Positions 18,679 through 26,410 of a stretch of DNA of 64,000 bases are shown here, one piece after another (within the stretch, counting starts at the first letter, position 1; every line of letters starts with the position of its first letter). The DNA is from Lewinella sp. 4G2 (GTDB taxonomy: Bacteria; Bacteroidota; Bacteroidia; Chitinophagales; Saprospiraceae). The notes beneath the pieces are model-generated. The model worked only from the letters and a program-made list of their open reading frames with translations. It ran no database searches and had not been told where the DNA came from. Location of the stretch: contig NZ_LVWJ02000014.1 of the NCBI RefSeq assembly GCF_001625015.1, positions 2,356,001 to 2,420,000 of the forward strand. The letters run 5' to 3'. The position numbers were made by a program, and so were the translations under genes.

Positions 18679-18739
18679 GGGCAGGTTCTTTTCGTAAAGC
18701 TACGTACTCCCCGTTCCCCGCTATTTTATCCTTTACTTT

Positions 18740-18787
18740 GCACCCGCGACAGCGCCAACTCCTTAGTCCCCCATAAAGTCGGGGCGC
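18740..18787 (+). repeat. Dispersed hairpin element, full copy directly before the GDSL gene
   Basis: Starts GCACCCGCGACAGCGCC, followed by AACTCCTTAGT and a CCCC/GGGG hairpin ending GGGGCGC. It ends 16 bp before the ATG of the GDSL lipoprotein, so it must lie in that gene's 5' leader or promoter. Confidence 0.75.
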
Positions 18788-18803
18788 AATAAATTCTGCT
18801 GGC

Positions 18804-19478
18804 ATGATTCAATCCCTGCGTCTAGGCATTTGCCTTTTATGTGGACTCCTACTTACGACCTGTTCCGTTCCGCTGAGCGAAAAGAGCCTGCTCGTGATTG
18901 GGGACAGCAACGGTGAACGGAAGGGGTGGGTGTACCAATTGCAGGACCTGCGCGAAGGTGGCCCACTCGTCAATACCTCCATTAGTGGTAACACTGTTGG
19001 GTTCAGCTACGGTGGCAGCGAATTGCGCACGAATACACTGGAAAACCTGACGAACTACCTGCGCAAAGGCTACGCCGAAATGGGCAAAATCGACGAGATC
19101 CTGATCGGCCTCGGCACCAACGACTGTAAGGTGGAATTTCGCGGCCAGGAAAGCGACGTGGCGACTAATCTCGAAACGTTGCTCGACCGCACCGCCGCAT
19201 TCTTTACCGAACGGGGGCAAAAAATGCCCCGGATTGTCATTCTTTCGCCGCCCCCCCTGAACGACGTCGGCGTGATGCCCCTGTTTGCGGACGCTACGGC
19301 CTGCGTGAAGGACCTGACTGAGCGGTACCGGAAAATTGCAACCGAACGTGGGCACTGCTTCGTTGACCTACAGGCCAACCCCGGCCCCTCAGTGCTGGAA
19401 TACAGTAAGGATGGCATTCATTTTAGCCGCGAAGGCTACGTGATGATCGCCCGCAGCGTCCTCGATTCCTGCTACTGA
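18804..19478 (+). CDS. SGNH/GDSL hydrolase lipoprotein
   Basis: A 224-residue protein with a lipoprotein signal (LLLTTC, Cys20). Block I is VIGDSN with the nucleophile Ser35; SISGNT corresponds to block II, LIGLGTND to block III, and KDGIHFSREGY supplies the Asp-x-x-His of block V. It should be an esterase or deacetylase anchored in a membrane facing the periplasm or surface. The natural substrate is unknown. metG begins 36 bp downstream and may be transcribed with it. Confidence 0.85.
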   Translation: MIQSLRLGICLLCGLLLTTCSVPLSEKSLLVIGDSNGERKGWVYQLQDLREGGPLVNTSISGNTVGFSYGGSELRTNTLENLTNYLRKGYAEMGKIDEILIGLGTNDCKVEFRGQESDVATNLETLLDRTAAFFTERGQKMPRIVILSPPPLNDVGVMPLFADATACVKDLTERYRKIATERGHCFVDLQANPGPSVLEYSKDGIHFSREGYVMIARSVLDSCY

Positions 19479-19514
19479 TTTTTCGATTGATTGCCCCCAG
19501 AATACCTTAAGTCT

Positions 19515-21659
19515 ATGCGTACCCTTCTCACCTCGGCCCTCCCTTACGCCAACGGTCCACTACACCTCGGCCACCTGGCTGGTGCCTATCTGCCCGCCGA
19601 TATTTACGCGCGTTACCTGCGGCTGCGCGGGCGGCAAGTGCTCTGGGTGTGTGGTAGCGATGAACACGGCGCGGCCATCACGTTGCGGGCAAAAAAGGAA
19701 GGCATCAGCCCCCGGGAGATCATCGATACCTACCACAACCTGAACAAGGGAAGCTTTGAATCCCTGGGCATCAGCTTTGACTACTACCACCGCACGAGCG
19801 CTCCCCTGCACCACGAGACCAGCCAGGATTTCTTCAAAGCGCTGCTCGAAAAGGGCGACCAGTTCGAGGTCAAGACCACCGAGCAGTACTACGATCCATC
19901 AATTGACCAGTTCCTGGCCGACCGCTACATCAAAGGAGAGTGCCCCAACTGTGGCAACCCCGAAGCTTTTGGCGACCAGTGTGAAGTGTGTGGCCGCGAC
20001 CTCAGCCCCACCGAATTGATCAATCCCGTTTCCGTAGTGAGTGGCGCCAAGCCAGAACTGCGGGAGACCAAGCACTGGTTCTTCCGCCTCGACGAGCACG
20101 AAGCCTGGCTCAAAGAGTGGATCCAAAACGGCACCGTGGACGGCCAGCAACTGCACGATCCCAAAACCTGGAAAAAGCACGTGATCGGCCAGTGCATGAG
20201 CTGGCTCAATGAAGGGCTGCACGCCCGCTCCATTACTCGCGATCTTGACTGGGGAATCCAGGTACCCGTCGAAGGCGCCGAAGGAAAAGTGCTCTACGTT
20301 TGGTTCGACGCCCCGATTGGCTACATCTCCGCTACCAAGCAGTGGGCCGCCGAAAACGGTGGCAACTGGGAAGATTGGTGGAAGGGGGAGGACTCCCGCC
20401 TCGTCCATTTCATCGGTAAGGATAATATCGTTTTCCACTGCATCGTCTTCCCGGCCATGCTCAGCGCCCACGGAGAGTACAACCTGCCGGAAAACGTGCC
20501 GGCGAACCAGTTCCTCAACTTTGAGGGAGGCAAATTCTCCAAATCCCGTGGCTGGGGCATCGAGCTCCAGGAATACATCGACGAGTTCAAGGATTTCCCC
20601 AATGCCGCCGACGCCCTGCGCTGGGCCCTCATCCGTAACCTGCCCGAGCAGCAGGACGCCGACTTTACCTGGGACGGCTTCACCGAATACCACGACAAGG
20701 ACCTGGCGGATAAGCTGGGCAACTTCATCAACCGCGTAATGGTGCTGATGCACAAATACTACGGTGGAAAGATCCCCGAAATCCACCTCGCCACCGACGA
20801 CGTGATCAACGTAAACGCCAACGTCTTTTCGAGCCTACGCAAGATCGGTGACGACATCGAAGCCTACCGTTTTAAGGACGCCGCTACCGCCTTCGTGGAA
20901 CTGGCTACCTACGGCAATACTTACCTGCAGGATGCGGCGCCCTGGACGCTCTTCAAGGCTGACCCCAACGACCCGGCCATCGCCATCACGATGTACAACA
21001 GTGCCCAGATCGCGGCGGCGTTGGCCATTGCGGCGGCGCCCTTCATCCCCGAAGCATCGGCGAAACTGCGCGCGGTACTGCTTCAGAAGGAAGCGCAAGC
21101 CAGCGACTGGGAACTGGCCTTCGTGCTCCTGCAGAAGGGGCAGGCTTTGCTACCGAGTGGCCACGAGATTGGCAAGGCAGGTGTCCTCTTTCCCAAAATC
21201 ATTGACCGCAAGGACGATAGCCGCAACGCCATCATCCAGTTACAACGAAATAAAATGGCCAGTGCGCTCGCACTACGTGAGGAGGAAGAACTGGCCGCTG
21301 CGCCGGTTGTTGCGGAGCGGGCACCAGCCAAAGCGGAGATCACGTTCGATGATTTCCAGAAGTTGGATATGCGTACGGCGACCATCCTCACCGCGGAGAA
21401 AGTCAAGAAGTCCAGCAAGCTACTTCACCTGACGATCGATCTTGGTAACGAGGAGCGTTCCGTCGTGTCCGGCATCGCCAAGCACTTTAGCCCGGAGGAA
21501 GTCGTCGGTCGCCAGGTGGTCACCGTTACCAACCTCGCGCCCCGGAAAATGGCGGGGGTACTGAGCGAGGCCATGATACTGATGGCGGAAGACGATACGG
21601 GTAAACTGCAGTTCATCAGCCCACCCCCCGGTTTCGGAAATGGCTTTTTAGTCAGCTAG
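19515..21659 (+). CDS. metG: Methionyl-tRNA synthetase
   Basis: A 714-residue class I synthetase that charges tRNA-Met. The HIGH signature is HLGH (17-20), the KMSKS loop reads KFSKSRG (near 339), and a two-knuckle zinc site is present (CPNCGNPEAFGDQCEVCG). A C-terminal Trbp111/EMAP-like tRNA-binding domain (about 608-714) starts at FDDFQKLDMRTATIL. I chose the ATG at MRTLLTSALPYANG because it gives the family N-terminus; an earlier in-frame start adds eight residues. Confidence 0.97.
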   Translation: MRTLLTSALPYANGPLHLGHLAGAYLPADIYARYLRLRGRQVLWVCGSDEHGAAITLRAKKEGISPREIIDTYHNLNKGSFESLGISFDYYHRTSAPLHHETSQDFFKALLEKGDQFEVKTTEQYYDPSIDQFLADRYIKGECPNCGNPEAFGDQCEVCGRDLSPTELINPVSVVSGAKPELRETKHWFFRLDEHEAWLKEWIQNGTVDGQQLHDPKTWKKHVIGQCMSWLNEGLHARSITRDLDWGIQVPVEGAEGKVLYVWFDAPIGYISATKQWAAENGGNWEDWWKGEDSRLVHFIGKDNIVFHCIVFPAMLSAHGEYNLPENVPANQFLNFEGGKFSKSRGWGIELQEYIDEFKDFPNAADALRWALIRNLPEQQDADFTWDGFTEYHDKDLADKLGNFINRVMVLMHKYYGGKIPEIHLATDDVINVNANVFSSLRKIGDDIEAYRFKDAATAFVELATYGNTYLQDAAPWTLFKADPNDPAIAITMYNSAQIAAALAIAAAPFIPEASAKLRAVLLQKEAQASDWELAFVLLQKGQALLPSGHEIGKAGVLFPKIIDRKDDSRNAIIQLQRNKMASALALREEEELAAAPVVAERAPAKAEITFDDFQKLDMRTATILTAEKVKKSSKLLHLTIDLGNEERSVVSGIAKHFSPEEVVGRQVVTVTNLAPRKMAGVLSEAMILMAEDDTGKLQFISPPPGFGNGFLVS

Positions 21660-21679
21660 TTATTCATGCAACACAAGGG

Positions 21680-21696
21680 GGCGCTGCCGCAGGTGC
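21680..21696 (-). repeat. Core motif of the dispersed element
   Basis: A perfect copy of GCACCTGCGGCAGCGCC on the minus strand, 20 bp after the metG stop. The hairpin part of the long element is not evident here. Confidence 0.7.
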
Positions 21697-21703
21697 GAAA
21701 CAA

Positions 21704-21732
21704 TTTGATTGACAATGTGTCAGTCTTGTTTG
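21704..21732 (+). promoter_or_regulatory. Possible Hsp20 promoter with central palindrome
   Basis: TTTG (21704) and CTTGTTTG (21725) are spaced 17 bp apart like -33 and -7 boxes, and between them lies TGACA-ATG-TGTCA, a perfect 5-bp inverted repeat. This placement would suit an operator controlling the heat-shock gene. The -7 match is only partial. Confidence 0.3.
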
Positions 21733-21837
21733 TGTTTGAGTGACATTATGGCGTAAGGAGTGTACGACGATTGTTTTGGAACGGAGCTTGCCTTAATCGG
21801 GGCGTACACTTTCGTACGTAAGCTAAAATTCCGAACG

Positions 21838-22257
21838 ATGAAACTTGTAAATTATAACCGCCCTTTCCCAACTGATGTGTTCCGCTTCTTCGATGACCAC
21901 CGCACTCAGGCCCGCCAAGCGCAGCGCCCCGCGGTAAATATCACCGAGATGGACGATGCATTCGCCCTGGAACTCCTTGCCCCCGGCCGTAAGCGTGATC
22001 TCTTCAACATTGCCTTTAACGAGGGCACGCTCGAGATTTCCTACACTTCCGAAGCCGCTGGCGAAACTACTGACGCCGGTACCGTTCGCCGCCGTGAATT
22101 TGAACTGAAGGACTTCACCCGTTCCTTCAAACTCGACGACACGGTCATTGACGACGAAGCAATCAACGCTACCTACGAGGATGGCGTACTGCGCCTGACG
22201 CTTCCCAAGCGTGAGCAGGCATTGCCAAAAGCACCCCGCCAAATTGAGGTTGCTTAA
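21838..22257 (+). CDS. Hsp20/alpha-crystallin small heat shock protein
   Basis: A 139-residue small heat shock protein, an ATP-independent holdase. The alpha-crystallin domain spans most of it: VNITEMDDAFALELLAPGRKR opens the domain, and the conserved G-V-L pattern appears as ATYEDGVLRLTLPKRE near the end. The ATG at MKLVNYNRPF matches family N-termini; an upstream in-frame start would add 26 unlikely residues. It is monocistronic, ending at a bidirectional terminator shared with the convergent DUF389 gene. Confidence 0.92.
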   Translation: MKLVNYNRPFPTDVFRFFDDHRTQARQAQRPAVNITEMDDAFALELLAPGRKRDLFNIAFNEGTLEISYTSEAAGETTDAGTVRRREFELKDFTRSFKLDDTVIDDEAINATYEDGVLRLTLPKREQALPKAPRQIEVA

Positions 22258-22279
22258 TTTGCTTGAGCAACTCACGAAA

Positions 22280-22311
22280 AAGCCCCCACGGAATGGTTCC
22301 GCTGGGGGCTT
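22280..22311. terminator. Bidirectional intrinsic terminator
   Basis: AGCCCCCA and TGGGGGCT flank an inner GGAA/TTCC stem. A-rich bases precede it and T-rich bases follow, so it can end both the Hsp20 and DUF389 transcripts. Confidence 0.8.
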
Positions 22312-22313
22312 CT

Positions 22314-23777
22314 TTATTGCTCTTCGACGATGAGGATGACGGAGTCCCTCCCAAGCGCAACTTGTAAAAATTGTTGGAGGGCTGCTTTCTCTTGCTTGAT
22401 TGCCTTTAGCGGCGGCCTTCTGCCGGGACGTTCTAAACTTACCACGGCTAATGGCAAATCACCATTAGAGGATAAGGTGTCACCACTAACCTTGGCCCGC
22501 GATAGCGCCAGGTTTGTCACCATGGGGAATTGTTCGATTAACTGTCTTCGGGTTCTATTGAACGCTACGGTGTCGCGAAACTGAGCGGGTAGCTCCTCCA
22601 ATTGTGCTACCTCCTGCGCTAGCAATTGCAAGCGGTACTCTACGTCGGACAGTCTCGTCTGGTGGTTACTTACCGTTGAGAGTTTACGCTGAATGGAAGC
22701 CATGGCACTGGCGCTGAGACTAGTATCCGTTACAATACGTGCGTTTGTCAAGCCGTAGGGAGGTTCGCGTAAGATCTTGGTGTAGTGATCAATGCTATCC
22801 CGGCTCATCAGCCGATTTTTGATGGGGTAGATCAACAAGGGGGCCGCCTTATTCTCTCGATCCAGCAAGTAAGAGGAGGAGCTGGCGGGAAAAAACGTCT
22901 CCGTGAAACTCTTCGCCGCCTCGTTTTCGCGTAGCCTCACAAGAACGTCACTCAGGATGTAGACACTGGGGATGATCATCAGAATACTGATGGCTCCAAC
23001 GATGAGCATACTCTTGCGAGCGTCCGCTTTAGTGAGGTACTTCCGGTAGGGGAATCGCAACAGCCGGATGATGACGTAGGCCGTCGCCGCAATGAAGAAG
23101 GAGTTGATGAAGAACAGGTAGCTACTCCGCCAGAAGACCTGAAAACCAGCTGCGGGGTCAGTTAGGGCTAGTGCAATCCCATACCCAGCAACACAGAGCG
23201 GGGGCATCAACGCCGTAGCGATGGCTACACCCGGGATGGCGTTCGTCTTATCCTTGCGGGTAACGGAAATGATACCAGCCAGCCCGCCAAAGACGGCAAC
23301 GAGGGCGTCGAGAATGGTCGGTTCCGTCCGCGCCTGCATCTCCGGTGTAAAGGTGTCAATGGGCGTTAGCGCGAAATAGAGTACACTGGCCGTGAGGGCG
23401 ATGGCGATGGAGATACCAAAATTCTGGAGGGCCTTCCACAGCAGTGGCGTATCATTTGTACCCACGCCGAGCCCGATGCCGAGAATCGGATTCATTAACG
23501 GGCTGATGAGCATGGCCCCGATGATGACGGCGCCAGAGTTCAAATTCAAGCCGAGGCTGGCGATCAGGATGGAGCAGACGAGCATCCACGCATTGGAGCC
23601 CCGCATTTGCTTACCGCTGATGATGGATTCTACGGCCCCGGCACGGTCGCTACCGGTCCGTAGGTCCAGGAAATCATGGAACCATTCCGCGAGGCCTTCA
23701 CCGGGGGTGACTTCCTTTTCGTTGGTCGAAGAGGGAAGGGGAGTAGCGGGATGTTTAGGATCCTTGGGGTCTGCCAT
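22314..23777 (-). CDS. DUF389 family integral membrane protein
   Basis: A 487-residue protein whose N-terminal half carries the DUF389 (TIGR00341) helices: GSNAWMLVCSILIASLGLNL, SGAVIIGAMLISPLMNPILG and ATALMPPLCVAGYGIAL are characteristic. About six to seven membrane spans are followed by a soluble C-terminal domain with a helical stretch near residues 360-410. The family has no settled function. It stands alone, convergent to the Hsp20 gene. Confidence 0.88.
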   Translation of the reverse strand: MADPKDPKHPATPLPSSTNEKEVTPGEGLAEWFHDFLDLRTGSDRAGAVESIISGKQMRGSNAWMLVCSILIASLGLNLNSGAVIIGAMLISPLMNPILGIGLGVGTNDTPLLWKALQNFGISIAIALTASVLYFALTPIDTFTPEMQARTEPTILDALVAVFGGLAGIISVTRKDKTNAIPGVAIATALMPPLCVAGYGIALALTDPAAGFQVFWRSSYLFFINSFFIAATAYVIIRLLRFPYRKYLTKADARKSMLIVGAISILMIIPSVYILSDVLVRLRENEAAKSFTETFFPASSSSYLLDRENKAAPLLIYPIKNRLMSRDSIDHYTKILREPPYGLTNARIVTDTSLSASAMASIQRKLSTVSNHQTRLSDVEYRLQLLAQEVAQLEELPAQFRDTVAFNRTRRQLIEQFPMVTNLALSRAKVSGDTLSSNGDLPLAVVSLERPGRRPPLKAIKQEKAALQQFLQVALGRDSVILIVEEQ

Positions 23778-23845
23778 ACGAGTAGTGAGGTGGTGCCGCG
23801 CACCGCCGATGATGAAAGGCCGTAAAAGTAGGAATTGGGACGGAC

Positions 23846-24859
23846 CTAGCGGCGCTTGGCGGCTACTGGGCGGAGGGTGCCTCCCTGTTGGCCGGTGGTC
23901 TCTTCCAAGTAATTGAGGTGGGCACCATCTCCCTGGTCGAAGATGTCATCACCAATGATGGACTCGTTGCCGATGAACTTACAATTTTCGATGACGGGCT
24001 CGCCCTTGCCGGAATCCTTACGAATGTTGAAGATTGCGGCCCCGTTGATCAGGGAGACGTTGTCGATGAATTGACAGCCGATCAGCATGGGGGTGGTTTC
24101 TCCGTTGACGGAGTTGTTCGTCAGCCCCGCGCCGGTACTGCTGGCGTTATCGATGAATTCGCACTGCTCGAATACGGGGTTAGATAGTTTACCCTCGCCG
24201 TCGTTGTAGACGCCGCCACCGTTGAAGTCGGCGGTGTTGGTAACGAATTTGCAGTTAGAGAAAAGCGGCCGTCCACCACGGATGAGTACCGCCCCCCCGT
24301 TGTGTGCCTTGTTGTCTTCGAAGGTACAGTTGATGATCTGGTGTTGGGTGGTATAGTCCCCATTGCTCAGGACGATCATGCCGCCACCAGCGCTTTTGGG
24401 TGATAGCCCATCCTGGTAATTCTTACTATTGCCGCCGATAAGGTTAAATCCATCAACGACGCTGGATAAGTCTCCGGCTGCTTCCAGGGTCATTACGGTG
24501 TGCGCGTTATCGTCGTGGTTATGTGCTTCCCCTAGTTCTCCGCTTAGCGTCGACCGCCCGTCAACGGGCCGTTGCTGTAGTGATTTTTCCTTTCCACGGA
24601 AACCTCCGTAAACCTTTACACCCGCGGGAACGGTGAAGGTGGCGAGCGGATTGTTACTTGTAGAAGTTGGGTAGGTACCCATTGCCACCCAGATTTCGTC
24701 TCCTGCGACTGCGTGATTCAGTGCCTGGCGTAAGGTGGTAGCCCTGGACCACTTTTTCCCCGTATTCTTCGCCTTGGCGTTGGGGGTGACGTGGTAGATC
24801 ATCGCATTCATCGGGATGATGGAGACGAGAATAATAACAGCCGAAAGTAGGTACTTCAA
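23846..24859 (-). CDS. Secreted right-handed beta-helix repeat protein
   Basis: A 337-residue protein with an N-terminal signal segment and successive beta-helix coils of POMP-like form, for example CTFEDNKAHNGGAVLIRGG, CKFVTNTADFNGGGVYND and CEFIDNASSTGAGLTNN, each about 30-40 residues. The opening YHVTPNAKAKNTGKKW and ALNHAVAGDEIWVAMGTY are typical of secreted parallel beta-helix proteins. No type IX sorting tail is seen. The start is a TTG just before the signal segment. Role may be surface binding or polysaccharide interaction; no catalytic residues are recognisable. Confidence 0.75.
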   Translation of the reverse strand: MKYLLSAVIILVSIIPMNAMIYHVTPNAKAKNTGKKWSRATTLRQALNHAVAGDEIWVAMGTYPTSTSNNPLATFTVPAGVKVYGGFRGKEKSLQQRPVDGRSTLSGELGEAHNHDDNAHTVMTLEAAGDLSSVVDGFNLIGGNSKNYQDGLSPKSAGGGMIVLSNGDYTTQHQIINCTFEDNKAHNGGAVLIRGGRPLFSNCKFVTNTADFNGGGVYNDGEGKLSNPVFEQCEFIDNASSTGAGLTNNSVNGETTPMLIGCQFIDNVSLINGAAIFNIRKDSGKGEPVIENCKFIGNESIIGDDIFDQGDGAHLNYLEETTGQQGGTLRPVAAKRR

Positions 24860-25321
24860 GTTTTCCTATAATTTACCTAATGTGTAAAGACCGCTCAATT
24901 GCGGTGGTTTCTTGGTAGTTCAAGTGTCTGGGTGAGATATGACATCGGGTAAAAGGAAATCCGTCGGCAAATAAAACGAACCTGAGGCTTGAAATTGTAT
25001 TCTTGCTTTCGGACCGTGTGCCGGAAAAACTAGGCTAAAAATCGAACGCCCAAAACTAGCCACTTACTCGCTAATTACCAACAGTTTAACGGCAAATTAA
25101 TTATCCGAGCCGGCGGAGCGCTGCCGCAATCTAGCGGACATTATTCCTTAAGTGCGGATTGTATTGTACTTTTATCGTGTATTCCAAGCTAGACCCTCCG
25201 GCATTACTCATGGTGCCCAAGAAATAACCAACTCACAACATCAGCTCCGCCCCCAGCGCGGAGCGTACCGACGACCTACCATAGTATGAGAATACTTTTA
25301 CCATTTCATAGAATCTCACTC
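24860..25321. other. Divergent intergenic region upstream of the type IX secretion operon
   Basis: About 460 bp, AT-richer than its surroundings, with no supported gene. It holds a small hairpin (ACCGC-TCAATT-GCGGT near 24890) and a partial dispersed-element core (GCGCTGCCGCA near 25118). Promoters for the beta-helix gene and the porP-like operon must lie here, but I found no full TTTG/TAnnTTTG pair. Confidence 0.45.
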
Positions 25322-26383
25322 ATGAATTCTCCCCGCTCGCTCCTGGTAGCCCTCCTACTGGTAGGGCTGTCCTCCCTGTCTTATGGCCAGGATTTCCACT
25401 ACTCCCAGTTTTACAACGCACCGCTGCACCTCAATCCGGCCCTCACCGGAGTGTTCAACGGTGATGTTCGTTTTATGGGCAACTACAAATCCCAGTGGGT
25501 GGACGTACCGGTGGATTACCAAACCGTGACGCTGGCAGTCGATAAGCAGTTCCGCAAAACAAGCAATCCGAAGGGATTCTTCGCAGGTGGCCTTGCTTTC
25601 AATTACGACAATGCCGGTGATAGTAAGTTGACCTGGTTGAACCTGGACCTGAACGGATCCTACACCCGAGCACTATCCCAAACGGCCTTTGTCACCATTG
25701 GTGCCAAGGCAGCCGTGATCCAACGGAGTTTTGATGAAGGTGGCCTCCGGTTCGACCGTCAATTCGATCCGGTTCGTGGAGAATACGTCGAATCCCTTCC
25801 CTCACAGGAGTCCTTCGACAATACCAGTCAGATCTTCCCCGATTTCAGCGCCGGTATCAACCTTCGTTTGCAGAGCAAGCAGACGGATTACCTGGTTTTC
25901 CGCAATAACCGCCGCAGCAAGGTGGACCTTGGTGTTGCCCTTCACCACATCACTCAGCCCGAGCAGGCATTCTACGATGATGATGATGCACCCCTCGAGC
26001 GCCGTTTGAGCCCATACGTAAATGCTACGCTTCAAGTCCTCCCCATCGTTGACGTGGTTGGTAACATTACTTACCAGAACCAGGGAGCTTTCTACGATGA
26101 ACTCGTCGGTGTACTGGGTGGCCGGATCTGGCTAACTAACAAGCTGGGCCGCCAGATCAGCCTGATGGCTGGCATGGGTCTTCGCCGCGATGCTCGCCAG
26201 GATGCCTACTGGCCTACATTCGAGGTAACCTATAATACGTTACGGGTAGGCCTCAACTATGATTTCAATACAAGTGCTTTCGACATCGCCACGGAAAACA
26301 AAGGTGGTCTGGAACTGTCAGTACGCTACATCATCCGCAAAGCTCGCCCACTCCCCGAGTTTAAGGTTTGTCCACTGATTTAA
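25322..26383 (+). CDS. PorP/SprF family type IX secretion system membrane protein
   Basis: A 353-residue outer membrane beta-barrel protein. After a signal peptide (ending near LSYGQ) comes the family opening DFHYSQFYNAPLHLNPALTG and the motif FMGNYKSQW. Members work with type-B-sorted substrates in type IX secretion and gliding, often encoded next to their cargo, as here. The ATG at MNSPRSLL is chosen over one 12 codons upstream because it places the signal peptide correctly. First gene of a three-gene operon. Confidence 0.92.
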   Translation: MNSPRSLLVALLLVGLSSLSYGQDFHYSQFYNAPLHLNPALTGVFNGDVRFMGNYKSQWVDVPVDYQTVTLAVDKQFRKTSNPKGFFAGGLAFNYDNAGDSKLTWLNLDLNGSYTRALSQTAFVTIGAKAAVIQRSFDEGGLRFDRQFDPVRGEYVESLPSQESFDNTSQIFPDFSAGINLRLQSKQTDYLVFRNNRRSKVDLGVALHHITQPEQAFYDDDDAPLERRLSPYVNATLQVLPIVDVVGNITYQNQGAFYDELVGVLGGRIWLTNKLGRQISLMAGMGLRRDARQDAYWPTFEVTYNTLRVGLNYDFNTSAFDIATENKGGLELSVRYIIRKARPLPEFKVCPLI

Positions 26384-26410
26384 GCATCCAACTACTAGAG
26401 ATCCATTATT

